Positions 34,001-46,037 of a stretch of DNA of 64,000 nucleotides are shown piece by piece; positions within the stretch are counted from its first letter, which is position 1, and the number at the start of each line of letters is the position of its first letter. The stretch is from the NCBI RefSeq assembly GCF_018139145.2, contig NC_059478.1:30441001-30505000 (forward strand). Direction: 5' to 3'. A model generated the notes under the pieces. It did no database searches. It was given only the letters and a program-made list of their open reading frames with translations, and was not told the DNA's origin. A program made the position numbers and the translations under genes. Source of the DNA: Gymnogyps californianus. Taxonomy: Eukaryota > Chordata > Aves > Accipitriformes > Cathartidae.

Positions 34001-37000
34001 TCAGTAAAAACCAAGGGGTTCAGCTCTTCCTGACTACAACAGAACCCAGATTTGCCTCAGTATAATGAGGGACAAAATCTGGACAGAGTGGACTGCATAA
34101 GTGAATAGGAGAGAGGCTTGTCAGATGTGAAAACACTTTATTAGTAGAAGGTCAAACGAGAAAATGAAGGTAGGTGTCATCACAGCTATCACGCACTAGA
34201 ATTGTGCAAGACTGACATAAGAAAATTAAAGTATTGCTTTAGTGTGTATGCTTTGGAAATATTAAGGGACAAAAAACATGGAAATCTTCAATGCCGTTTT
34301 TAGAGCTGCTTTTCAGGGAGGAGCTGCCCTTTAAGTTTGAGTGACTAATGGCAACGAATGTAATCTGTTTTTTATTTGCAGTGCCAGGCTCATTTGGCTT
34401 GTGTAAAATGCAACCCTTTGTTTGGTAAACAAGCAAATTAAACTGGTGATCCAGAGAATCTTGGAAACTTTACTTAAATAAAGGAGCCTCTCTCTCTCTC
34501 AGAGTCATGGCTTAAAAGACAACACCCGTTGGAAGGTGTGTTTCCAGATGTTTATCATAAACTTTGCTGTCAAGATCAAACAGGTAATCTTCGCTAATAT
34601 AGTCATGCCATATTAAAAATAGAAGTAGTGAATAAACTTCTATTTATTCATAAAGCAATAGTGGCCTCACCTTCTTGGTCAAGCCAGAACAGTGCTGCCC
34701 AATGTATTATAAATGAGTTAAAATACAGTTACATCATTGGAAATAGCCTCAGAAAAGACAAATATCTATACCATGTTATGATAGGAAGACTAATATAAAA
34801 AAATAAGGAAACAGAGCAAGAGGAAAGAAAAATATGCACAGCAAGAACTGGATAATGTCTCCAAAATCTCAGTAAGTTTTTTGAAATCTTAGGAAAGATG
34901 AGCTAAGACATATGCTGAACCTTGGCGGAATATTCCACATGAGAGGTTCCTCCCAGGCAATGAATAGGTCCATGCCAGCCAGGGCTACACACTGGCATCC
35001 CAAAAGGCTCAAGGCAGAACCACACAACATCAACCGGCTTCCGTTGAATTATGCCCATTTACTCACACTGTCAGCCTGCCCGTTGCAGAAGTGCAAGTAT
35101 TCCCCAGGATTCATTTGAAGCAGTAGGCTTCCCACGTAACCAGGGCGTACACCATTCCTTGTTGATAAAGCTGTCTGTCCTAAAAGCACCCAGAGACGTA
35201 AATGGAAGTGCAGCTGCTCATGCCAGTAAGAGCAAATTGCTTTGTTCCCACCAATCTCAGCATCCCTGGGCAGAGCAGAGGTTGCAGTAACAAAGCCTGC
35301 TAGTTTTAAGTGTGTCCGCAGCTATTGCAAGGAGCCTCCTCATAGGCACTGACTATTTCCAGACCATAGAAAATGCAATACTGAAAACAACACATTGATT
35401 CTCATGCTGCAGTTCTTCTAAAAGAGAAATTATGCAAAAATGTCACCTTCTAGCTCCCTGGGCAGAGCTGTTGTTTAACATCTTAGACTGGACTGCTTTC
35501 AGGTACTGACAGAATTTGGAAAATGTTTGCTACAGAAACCAAAAGCTAAACAATACTGAGACACTCTAAGGACATCACTGGCCAAAACGCTTGTCTTTCC
35601 CCTTTCTGCAGAACTAAGGGAGCAGAAGCAGGATTCCCTCTGCTGCATTATCAACAGACCACTGTGTTGAACTCCAGGCAGTTGCACATACTTAAATGCA
35701 CAATGCGTTTTTAAAGCAACTGGAGAAGATCTAATCTTGGCCCGGTGACATACAAGATGAAATAACTCATTCTTAAAGACCAAGGTTAGTTTGAGAAACT
35801 GGCAGTCAGAAAACACATCTTTCTATCTACAAACGGAATAAACTGTTAAGCAACCAGAGACATGATAAATCTAGAAGCCCTTGCCATTATTTTCTCAGAC
35901 CTACTTTTCACAGCAAGGCTGGAACTGACCCTGATTTATGCCCGAACAACACAACGTCTGACAAATTGAAATATGCAAAATGAGATAAATTAAAGCAGGT
36001 TCCTTCTGAGTTGGGACACCTTCCATCTCCAGCGAGTAATACAGTGGAGTACACATGTAAATCCATTTTATCTATTATTTCTCGTTGTGAGGTTAAGCTC
36101 AAGACAGCAATAAACTCCATTCTGAATTGTTTTGATTTTGTTGGTTTAAACTTGATCCTCAACATTTGGGTTTTTTTTTCTTTGATTATACACACTCTTC
36201 GCAGAGAGGAATGCAGAGGGCTCTCTCCAGCTTTCAATTAGGATGATGAGATTACCTTGAATTTCATAACGTTGCAGCAATGCCTTAAAGTGAGGATGGA
36301 GTAGCCCCTTTGCCCCAACATCTCCGGAGGTAGTGTGATTTCTAAGAATCTACATATGCTAATGCTCGCTGTTTGGATATTAACTTGCAATGTAAAATCA
36401 ACAGCCAAAACACAAATTAGAGCTGGTGGTAAATTGACTCCTGATCTGTTTGGGACTGTGCAATGAGATCCCCCAGGAATTCGTTGTAATATTTTGGCTG
36501 CTCAGTCTGTTGCCTGTGTACGTGGTCACAAGCAGACAGTAAGACCAACACCCTACTAATGAGCAAAATATGAAATACCATGATAGCTCAAGATAAACTC
36601 TGCCACAGACTCATGCACTCGTCGTTCTTTTTCCTTCCCAGACAAATCATCAGCTGTTAGGGGGAGGGGGGAATTTATACCTTTTTCATCTCCTGGATCT
36701 TCCCTAACCCAGCACATTGCCAACACCATGTTAACAGTTTTTGAATATGCCCCTGAAGAACAAAGATACTCCTTTTGCCAGATCCCAGTATTTACAAGCA
36801 AGCCCAAATCTGTGAGAAAATTCAATTGAACGCAGATGGCAGGAAATTCCTCTAAAATGACAGTGGCCAAATTCAAACCACAAGACATGAAAATAATCCA
36901 ACGTACTAGACATGAAGAACATATCTTATAGATTTTTCCTCATGCAATTCACAATCTGTGATTGATTACTGGGAAGACAGACTGCAGATTTATTGGACTT

Positions 37001-39564
37001 CTGTAGAACAAGTATTCCATTTGCAACAATTAAATCTTATGTGGTTGAAAAATAGGTTGGAGGAACCAGTGGATGGCTCTGACACTGAGGAATGCATTTC
37101 TAGGTTGTCCGTAAGACTGTAGCCCGTTTAATTTTGCACTAGACCCCACTGTGCACTGATTTGTTTAGTGTAATTAACAGGGCTGACTCCAAATTTTTGT
37201 CATTGTATCAGAAAACTAGACCTGAGAAATATTATTTGTACTGCTATAATTTCTTTTCATTTTTTCAACAACATAACATGTCAGTCTTTTTGTGATTTAA
37301 CAGCTAACTTAACCTTCACGTGCCCTTCAAACTTAAAAAAAAAAAAAAAGGTGCTACATACATGGCAACATGCAGATGGAGCCTGGACAAAATACAATGA
37401 TGCTTCAAACTCAGATGAGGAGAAAGCTGAAGCAGTCTCCATGCCAAAGGGACCGACTACATGTTGGTGGCTGGACTAAGCTAAATCCTGATTCACTGAA
37501 ACATGAGGAATTTATACTTTGCTGTGCGTCTGCTGTAAAACTCAAGTGGCAACCCGAGGACAGAAAGGCACAGTCTGATATCAGACAAATTCCAACAACC
37601 TGCATCACAGGGAATGAAATAGCCATCATCTTTCCTTTCGCTCTGCCTCAAATCCAGGTGACCAGAGAATTCTGAAGGGCAGCATTCACACTACATTACA
37701 TTTCTGCTACCACTTCTGTTTTTGTTTTGTTCTAGCAAATTTTCAGGATTAATATGCTTTGTGTCAATACTCGTGTGAACTACTTGCCCTCCAGTTATGG
37801 GTATTTTGGTTAGCCAATCAAGAGACAGAAACATTATCAAGCAGCTTACCAACACTAGGAAATATGGGAAGACCTTGCTGAAGAGAGGGTGTGCAGAGTA
37901 GATCCTGTACACTAACATATGACTGCATGGGACGTATGTGAACTTCTGGATAAATTCTAGTCCCAGGTAGTTCAGACACACACAAAGGGCTAAACTGACC
38001 AATGCCATCATTCACCTGAAATGATCCATCCAGCCCTATTGTGCTTCCTTGAGCCCACGGATTCCAAAACAACTTTCCTGGTATTCTCTTAAGTTGACAG
38101 CTTCTCTCTCTTCCTTCTCTATTGTCATGCCTAACCCCCCTTCCTTTCCGTCAGTCTGCTGGCACCTCTCGGTTCAGAGTATCGAGGCAGACAAACTCCA
38201 AGTTTGGTCTGAATGTGGCAGCTTCTGGGGGAACGGGAGTATAATGAGAAACAAATAGTAAATGACTCCCTCTCTCACAGAGCTGTAGCAAGCCATCTGG
38301 GCACTACACAGCATCTCCTCTCCACAGAGCACTCCTGCCTCTCAGGAACACCCTGCCTGGGATCTCACAGTCACCAGCGCAGGCCTGCAGCTCCTCTTCC
38401 CAGGCAGCAGCAGCCTGTGAGGCTCAGGTGTATTGTCCCCATTAGGTATCGCTCCTCTCGCTGTCCCTAGTACAGCTTTTTTCTCACCACCTAGATGAAT
38501 ACAGCTCCTTCCCCTCAATTCCTAACATATCCCTCCTGCTAAGACAAGATAGGGCAGCAGAGACTTCATGCTGGCTTTTGTGGCATGCTGTGTCTGCTTT
38601 CTGGCTGCAGTGTGCGTTGTGCACACAGCAACGGACAGAAACTTGGCAGTCCCTTCGCTCACTGCACCGACCCGCAAAGCCCTCCCCGGCCTCTTCCACT
38701 GCATATCCATTAGCTTTCATGGGAATTTTGCACGCGCACCAAACAGAAAACAGAGATCCTTACTGAGGCCTGCAAAGAATACTCGCCTAATAGCACGCAA
38801 TACAAACAAACACAACCTATTTTCAAATGAAATACCATCTCTTCTCACAGTCACTGGGAAACAGGTAGCAAAAGCAGCGGTTTGGACCCTGATCAGGAAT
38901 TGGCAGACTCTCCTCCAGGCAGAAAGAGATGCACAGCACAGATAATCCGTTATACAATAACCTGGTGCAATGCTCAAACAAGAGCTGCCCAAATATGTTG
39001 TTAGGCACCATCGTCTATGCCGTTTTTATGAGCAACAGTAACTTCTGTGCTGGGGCTAGGAATATCTCTTTTTTTTATTTGTCTCCAGGTACTTTTTAAT
39101 ATAGCTGTGAGAGCCTGGAAAAAAATCTGCCTTGCAGACAGGCTTTCTCTTTCTCTGCCTTTATCCTTCCCCTTCTCCCTGCACCTCCTTTTTCAAAATA
39201 ATTCTTCAAACTCAAAAGTCCAAGATCTCCATGGAAAGAATAGTGAAGACATGAAAGCAATTACAACTGAATCATGTAAATATAAATAAGTCTGATTCTG
39301 ATCTTTCAGTTAATTTATATGGGTAGGAATACGTAAAATTTATTGCAGTTGTTACCAAATGACACTGGAAAATGCAATATCTGAATTCTGATTTCTGTGT
39401 TAGCTCTTGGAAAGATAATCAGTCAAATAACTATATTCCAATGCTTTAAAACTGCACTCAGGAGGGCTGCCTACAGAAGAATGTGTTAGTGAATCCGTTG
39501 CACTTGATATCTGAAGTGAACACTACCAAATCAGAGTGCTGATCTGGGAGTAAAAGAAATGCTA
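34001..39564. other. 5.6 kb of non-coding sequence, no gene seen
   Basis: It includes a (CT)n run at 34488-34500 and an A15 run at 37335-37349. The stretch 38270-38700 is GC-richer with frames of up to 125 codons (38568-38945) overlapped by minus-strand frames. None has recognisable domains. The sequence at 36040-36170 is AT-rich, non-repetitive and could be a conserved non-coding element, but this cannot be judged without alignment. Confidence 0.55.
37335..37349 (+). repeat. Poly-A run (A15)
   Basis: Fifteen A residues between CTT and GGTGC. No recognised retroposon upstream. Confidence 0.8.
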
Positions 39565-39630
39565 TTTTGACTCACTCATTTTCACTGAAGCCAATGAAAA
39601 CCCTCCCACTGAGCTAAATCAGACCCTTTT
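39565..39630. repeat. Relic of an ancient amniote repeat
   Basis: TTTTCACTGAAGCCAATGAA followed by AACCCTCCCACTGAGC and AAATCAGACCC resembles the old words ATTGAAGTCAATGGA, AACTCCCATTGA and GGATCAGGCCC. It is short and diverged. Confidence 0.45.
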
Positions 39631-41979
39631 AAGGATGACAAAGAAAATCTGGTGAAGGTTAGCAGGAATGTGATATGATTAACATCTGCCTTTACCATCC
39701 ACGAGAGAAAACTGGCTCTGTGCCTGACCCTATGCTTTAGGTGATACAATTTTTCAAGACTTTTTTTTTTTTCCCCCTACTGGGAGCAGCATAACGCTAT
39801 GCAACACCTCACCACACGTATTGCCACTGCTCCCCACAAATGCAAAATCACCTACAGAGTTCAGGCTTTCTAGGACAAGGTGCCCCTCCTTCTGCAGATA
39901 CTGCCTGCCTGCCTTCCTTGCTTCTCCAGCAGCTGCAGGACCTAATACCAAGCTGTGCTAAAAATCAGTTTTCCTCAGTGGGTTCCAACTTGTCAAGTGA
40001 TTGACAATCTACCTGTTGCACTACTCTGCTCTTGTCATTATTTGGCATTGGGCTAACCTTCACATCATGCAGAAATTTCTATCAGCAATGGTTTTAAAGT
40101 TCTAGCCTCAAGCATTAAAAAATCTAACCACTCCATACACAAACCCACTGAATCCACCTACTTTCTACTTGCTACTGTCAGCTACTCTGAGCCAGTACTT
40201 AATCTGTTTAGTAGATGTTTCAGCAATATCACATAATGTGTGTTGGGGTTTTTTTGGTTTTTGATTGTTGAGGGTTTTTTTAAGAAAACTTCAATCCATT
40301 AACCTCATAACCTCATGGAAATCTGACGTCAGATTTCTTGGACAAGATGCACTTTCCTTACAACCACGCTAAACTAACTGTATGCCTATTCTTCAATACT
40401 TTATCAAACCATGATACTGCCAAATATGAAGTCCCACTAACTGGCCCGCCACCACCCTATTTGTTCATTTTTTATATTGGCCCAACATCCATTTCATGCT
40501 ACCCTTTCACAGTGATGCTGTCAGTAAAAGGTTGAAGCATAAGGAAAATAGCCACGCTGCTGTGCTGTCTGCTTACTCCACCATGGAGCCATTCAGCAAA
40601 TACCTGACTGTAGTGATGTGACATGTTAGCAGCAGTGTCCAACAGCAATCACGGAAGTCAAGGCTCCTTTGTGCCAGAAACGGGACAGATACCCACTGAT
40701 TTTGTACACACTGATCAAACAGAAAGATAGGTGAAATAAGGTGAGGGGGAGGAAAGGAAAATGAGTGGAGTGTGTGCCTTGCCCACAGGCAGTCAATAGC
40801 CACTCTATATCCAGGGAACATACTGCAGCAGCAGCTGGGGCTGTCAGAACCTATCATGGCTATTAAACACCTTAGGAAAGCTATCCTTTGGTTGCTATTA
40901 GTATAATAATTTTAACAAGATAAGGAGAGCTCCGTTACCCTTTAGTTTCTTCGTCTGAAGCACTGCTTCACAGTGAGCCTTGGAAGACTTTCTCCCATGC
41001 TCTGCTCTCCTCTGCTCTGAGCATAGGTTCTGCAGCAAACTTAACTCCTGCCAGCACTGTAACCAGAGACAGGATTCAGACATCTCACAGCTGTGTGCAT
41101 CAATAGGATGAACTCACTGCAGACCTCTGGGGTCAGCCTGGGCTTCATTCAAACTTGTGCAGGAGTCAGCAAAGCCAACTGAGTCATATGCAATCTGCTT
41201 CCCACAGAGTCACCAGCTTTTGAGGATGAAGCAGTTGCCACTGCTGCAACACCGTTTTGTGTCACACTTCTGATCCTGTGTGACTCACCCCCACGTTCCC
41301 CCGTGCACCCGGCTATCTTATCCCTGCAATTTCTTTGTCCCAGTCTCTCTGTCTCCTGGCCGTGCTGAGGGCAGCACAAGATAGCTATGTGGCAATGGTT
41401 ATCCAGTCACTCACCTCCCACTGCTGAAGCAGAGAAAGCGCCAGCCTAGTTCCTGTCTTCAGAGCAGACACCAGGAGAAGGAAGAGATCACTCCAGCTAG
41501 TCAGAGAAATAATAAGAAAGGGGAGGAAAGGCCTGGAAAGTAAAAAAACAACATTTGGTTTGGAAAAGCAGAGTTTCATTAATCTGGGGAGAAAGAATGG
41601 GAGATGCATCCTAGGAAGGTGGTTGGAGGGAGGAAGGCAAGTGGACAGCAATGATCCTACAGAACACAGTATTTGTTGTTTAAAAAGGGAAGCATGGGTA
41701 AATGCACAGGATGAAATTAAGGACAGAAAGCAGGAAAATACAGCCTGATGAGGGAGATCTATTCAGCTACACAGAAGTTTCTCCAGAAAATGCACTCAGC
41801 CATACGGATAAATCACGAGTAAATCTGCAGTACAGAGAAACCCCACACTGGCAGGAGGAAGAGCATTTGGCCAAATGACTCTTCAGTCTTTGTTTCTTTC
41901 TCTGAGAGAAGTTAGGATAGGGCACATCGTACAACAACTTTATATATAAGGCACACCAAGAAGGGCCAAGAGGTCTGTG
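39631..41979. other. Non-coding stretch, no gene seen
   Basis: T-rich patches occur at 40236-40282 (GGTTTTTTTGG type). Minus-strand frames of up to 94 codons (40573-40857) overlap no recognisable protein. Nothing else is supported. Confidence 0.55.
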
Positions 41980-42060
41980 GACTGATTCTCAGCGCCTTTG
42001 TTTCCCCGCTTGCAAACAGTGATAACTTCATGCCACAAGGGTAATGTAAACTTTAAAAAG
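41980..42060 (+). mobile_element. Probable MIR-type SINE remnant
   Basis: ATTCTCAGCGCCTTTGTTTC, then CCCGCTTGCAAACAGTGATA and ACTTCATGCCACAAGGGTAA, matches the MIR tail order CTCAGTTTCCCCATCTGTAAAATGGGGATAATA...TCATAGGGTTGT. Only the central part is readable and divergence is high. Confidence 0.45.
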
Positions 42061-44177
42061 AACCAGGAGAGCCTGTAATAGAAGATGCTGTAAAAAGTAC
42101 AGAATGCTGTTGTTAAAATGGGAGAAAATCTAGAGGAGCAAAGACAAGGAGCACCACCCAGGAGCAGAAAGAAAATGAAAGGATGAGGACCTAAAAATCA
42201 TATGACAAGCCCTACAAGAGCATTGCTGTGTTTGCAGAATTGCCTGAGTAAGCCCTTTAAGGGAAACACACTTACAGTAAGTGATGTCTAACTCGTGTGT
42301 GAATCACCCCTCTCCCCATTCCCTACTCTTTGTAGGAAAAAAAAAAAAAGGTACATACTTCTGTACTGCTCTTTGCACAAATAACTCACTCAGAGCTGTG
42401 CTGGCTGGACATTCACAACACAAATACTTTCCACTAATGTTGCTCATGGTGACAACTTCTCCCCCAGCATTTAGGTGGAAGCCCTGCTGGGCAGCTATTC
42501 TACCAGGAAAGGTGAAGGTAAAATCATCCTCTACAGCCTACTGCTTGAAATCAAAAATCCTGACCGTAGAGGATGTCATCGGGTTTTTTCCTTCTCTTGC
42601 CTTGAGCTGTTTCCTGCCCAGGTACTGTCAGCATACTCACGGATCTTGGTAACCCTGGTAAACACTCAGCTATTACTGGAACAAGAAGGGTACAAATATG
42701 TAATTCGATTGACCGCATAGGCAATACTCAAACACCATCCATACCCAGGTGAACAGAGATGAAACAGTGCCTGCGCCCACAGTGGGTAGGATCTCCAGGA
42801 TCTCAAGCCTGGAGCCAAAAGACACTTCCACTGCATGAATTACAAATTGCTCTTTAGGGAACACAAAACAAAACAAAGCCAAAGAAACAAAAAAAACCCA
42901 CCTCAAACCAGAGAGGCTGGAAACCTTTAACAAGTACTGATGATGCATATCTATCAGAGGTAAAAAAATTCAGGGGCAATTACAGATCCCTGGAGGGGAG
43001 CAGATAAAAGTGAACAAGAAATAACTAGAGGAATTCCAAAATCCTGTAACTGGGAGCAAGATTTCTACAATGTGCTGTAAGAGGGCCAGCGTGCCATCAA
43101 CACAAGCAGCATCGTTGCATGTAAACCCTCACACATTACTGACGGTCTCAGACAATTTAGGGCACACGCTGAAGCACTGAAACAGTCAAATGAGCTTGAT
43201 CCATCAACAAAAGACGACAGCAGACTCTGGAAGTGCTGTCGAGGTAGGTGATGTTATGGAGCAGGGTTTGCTTTTACTGAAGAGTGAGTCACTTTCCCTG
43301 GGGTGACTGGGCAGCATGGTATGTACAGCCGTGTGTTTAGATGACAATGCCTCTCTCTGTGCCTAACAGATCAACTGTTTGATGGGGCATTTGCTCAGCA
43401 GCTCCTGGAACTGTCTCAAGGTCATGAAAATTCTGCCTAGTCACACTGCAATGCTGTTTCAGTCGTAATTCAAAAGCTAGATTCTCTCTCGAAGTACTCC
43501 TGACGCCATTCTCCTTTTCATGTGTAAACAACAGAGAAGTCATTTCAGTTTCTGTAAACATGTTTTTCTTCATGAGCTAGCCTGTTTGGTGTGCATTACA
43601 TGCCGTGCTGGCACGGGCTGGGATGTCTTACAAAAACGCTTTCCACTAATACTGGAATCTTGCTACTCTGAGGGAATGCTGGGTTGCACAAGAGAGGCAT
43701 CAAGAATCAATTCTGCCTTTTCCCCTACAATTTCAGATAGGAAGAATTGGTTTTATGTTAATTGCACATTCCATTTTTACAAAGCCCTTGGGTGTGAGTC
43801 AAAATTTCAAAAGAGCTTCTTTCTTCTCCATTTTTTCAGAGGAGGAGAGGAAAATTATAATATTTAAATAAAGCAAAATGAGCACTTACTAGGCTGAAGT
43901 AGAGAACACTGATTTGTTACACAACGAAGCGGCCACATTCTGTTCTCATGCTAACTGAAAGTAGAATAAATACAGTGCATACCATGAGAGCGAATGAAAG
44001 GAGATTTTAAACCTAAAATTTTATATAGGTAATAGACCAGTAGATGACTGGTGTGGGAACTTGAAAATAAGCAAAGCGGGAAAACCTTTTGTTTACCAAA
44101 TGGGATTTTTTTTTTTAATCCATAAACTGGAATTATGATTGACTCCACTGAAGTATATTTTCTTTCCCCTCTAGTAC
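42061..44177. other. Non-coding stretch, no gene seen
   Basis: It contains an A13 run near 42338-42350. Frames of up to 123 codons (42281-42652) lack any motif. A 115-codon frame at 43520-43867 is also unsupported. No TE is recognised. Confidence 0.55.
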
Positions 44178-44220
44178 TCTCTGGGCCTGATTCTTACAAC
44201 TCCTCCAATGGAACTGGCAG
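44178..44220. repeat. Short relic of an ancient amniote repeat
   Basis: CTCTGGGCCTGATTCTTACA followed by ACTCCTCCAATGGAACTGG matches the words GGGCCTGATTCTGC and ACTCCCATTGAAGTCAATGG. It is short, so this is a tentative call. Confidence 0.4.
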
Positions 44221-45990
44221 AGGATAGCATCCCTGACATGGTTTTGATGAAAACTTTTTGTTAAAATAATTGTTTCATTTTTGCTCTCATTTATCTATTA
44301 ATGAATACTCCAAAGTTTCCATTGGGGATCTCCTGTCAGACTATTCTGACAAGAATCCCTATTCTTCCTAATACTGCATACAGTACTTACTTCAGACTTG
44401 TATGTCTGTTATGATCTGAAAACTGAAATATAGTCAGCACTGCAGCTAGTCTGTGAATCTTCCAAATTATGCCGCTTCCCAAGATAAATGTAGCATCTAA
44501 CTCCTTGCCTGTCATCCCTCCCCCTGAGCTGTCATTCACCAGCTTTGTACAGTTTCTTATTAAGTCAGCAAGGCTCTCCAAGATGCTGTCTGCAGTAGCA
44601 TACTGATCAAGAGGACATTTCAGAAAACACAAGTATAAGAACTGTTGCGTACTATGGGCAATGGATCACAGAAGGAAGCTGAATATAAGGTCCACTGAAA
44701 GTCAGTGGGATTCGTACTATTCCATTAGTGGATTAATGTGGACTTCCTCTCAGCCTTTATTGAGATTCTTCACGTCCGTAACAACTCTGTATCTGGCCTT
44801 TTGTGCTGAAAAGTACTAGGCTGGCTCCACCCTCTTTTGAAAGCTAATAAAAATCTGTGACTCAATTCACTACAGCCTACCCAAACTGTACACTTAAATT
44901 CAGTCCTGCATTCATTCTGTCTAATTTGGGAGCATCAGAGCCTTGCACAACTGCACACACAACTCCAGATCTTAGGTGGCTGAATCAACCTTTGGGAAGT
45001 ATCTCTGTCTTTTCATTAACTCCACAACAAGCTTACAGATTTGGCCTCTCAGCAGAGATGGTTTTAATTTGAAAGTCTAAGTTTAGCTGGGATGCCACTA
45101 GTAAGATGTCTTAGTCCAGAGGGACCTTACGGTGCATTTGATTCTTCAGCTGGAACAGATCCCTTATTTTTATCTCCAGAATCACTGGGGATTTTTTTGG
45201 TTTGGTGGTTTGTTTTTTTTTTTTTTTAATTTATAAATACAGGCTACAGCTTTCAAATGCACATTTTGCAACCTGACATGTACAAGCATCTAAACGTAAA
45301 GAATTTCACTTTCTAAGACGCCAGCTTGTCATGTAAGTGCATGAATGAAGACAAAGAATGTAACTTCACTGCATTTCAGTTTGAAACTGCTAGCTCCATT
45401 CTCATTTCTCACTGCTAAAAGTTGCTTTAGACAAGTGGGAGAGCAGGCGACCTGCTGTATGCAGCAGAAGCAGGCTCCTGTGCCTCAGCTGTAGCTACCA
45501 GCAGCCTGTGCAGAAATGCAGAGCGGTGCGACTGAGCTCAGCAAGTGAAAAATCCCTCTAGCGGGGTGACATTGCAATCGTAAACTGAGCACAAGACTGG
45601 ACTTGCGCAGGCTGCATCGCTGCAGAGGGTACAGCACAGCTGCTTCCCAGCAACACGCACTCACGCTCTGCGGCATCCTAATCAAAGGTGTTGCTCTTAG
45701 CTTGTGTAACACAAGTGCAGGATCCAGCTCGTTTTCACAGTACAAATTCTTGCCTCTTTTCATTACAAGACTTCACTGCCTGATGGGAAAGTTTCTCTTG
45801 GACACAGTGTCAGCTCTTAAATAAAATGGATTTGACTGCTGTTTTGAAAGTGTTCTGAATTCAGAATCTAGGAAACAAAGCTAACTACAGAGAAGGTACA
45901 GAAAGGCAAGTTTTCTAACAAAGTTCTACCATAGGTAACAGCCCTTCTTCTGCTCACATTTTCCTTATTATCCAAACTCTCACTGCACTT
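44221..45990. other. Non-coding stretch with weak relics
   Basis: A second weak relic (AAGGTCCACTGAAAGTCAGT then GGGATTCGTAC) lies at 44688-44715. A T15 run occurs at 45213-45227. A GC-richer patch at 45430-45700 has overlapping frames on both strands and no recognised protein. No gene called. Confidence 0.55.
45213..45227 (+). repeat. Poly-T run (T15)
   Basis: Fifteen consecutive T residues in a T/G-rich patch beginning near 45191. It equals poly-A on the minus strand, but no retroposon body is recognised next to it. Confidence 0.75.
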
Positions 45991-46037
45991 AGCCAAACTC
46001 TTATCAGCTTCAACAAGAGCAGGATAAAATCATTAGG
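45991..46037. repeat. Short relic of an ancient amniote repeat
   Basis: CAAACTCTTATCAGCTTCAA followed by CAAGAGCAGGATAAAATCAT matches AAACTCCCATTGACTTCAA and CAGGAGCAGGATCAGGCC. It is tentative because of its length. Confidence 0.45.
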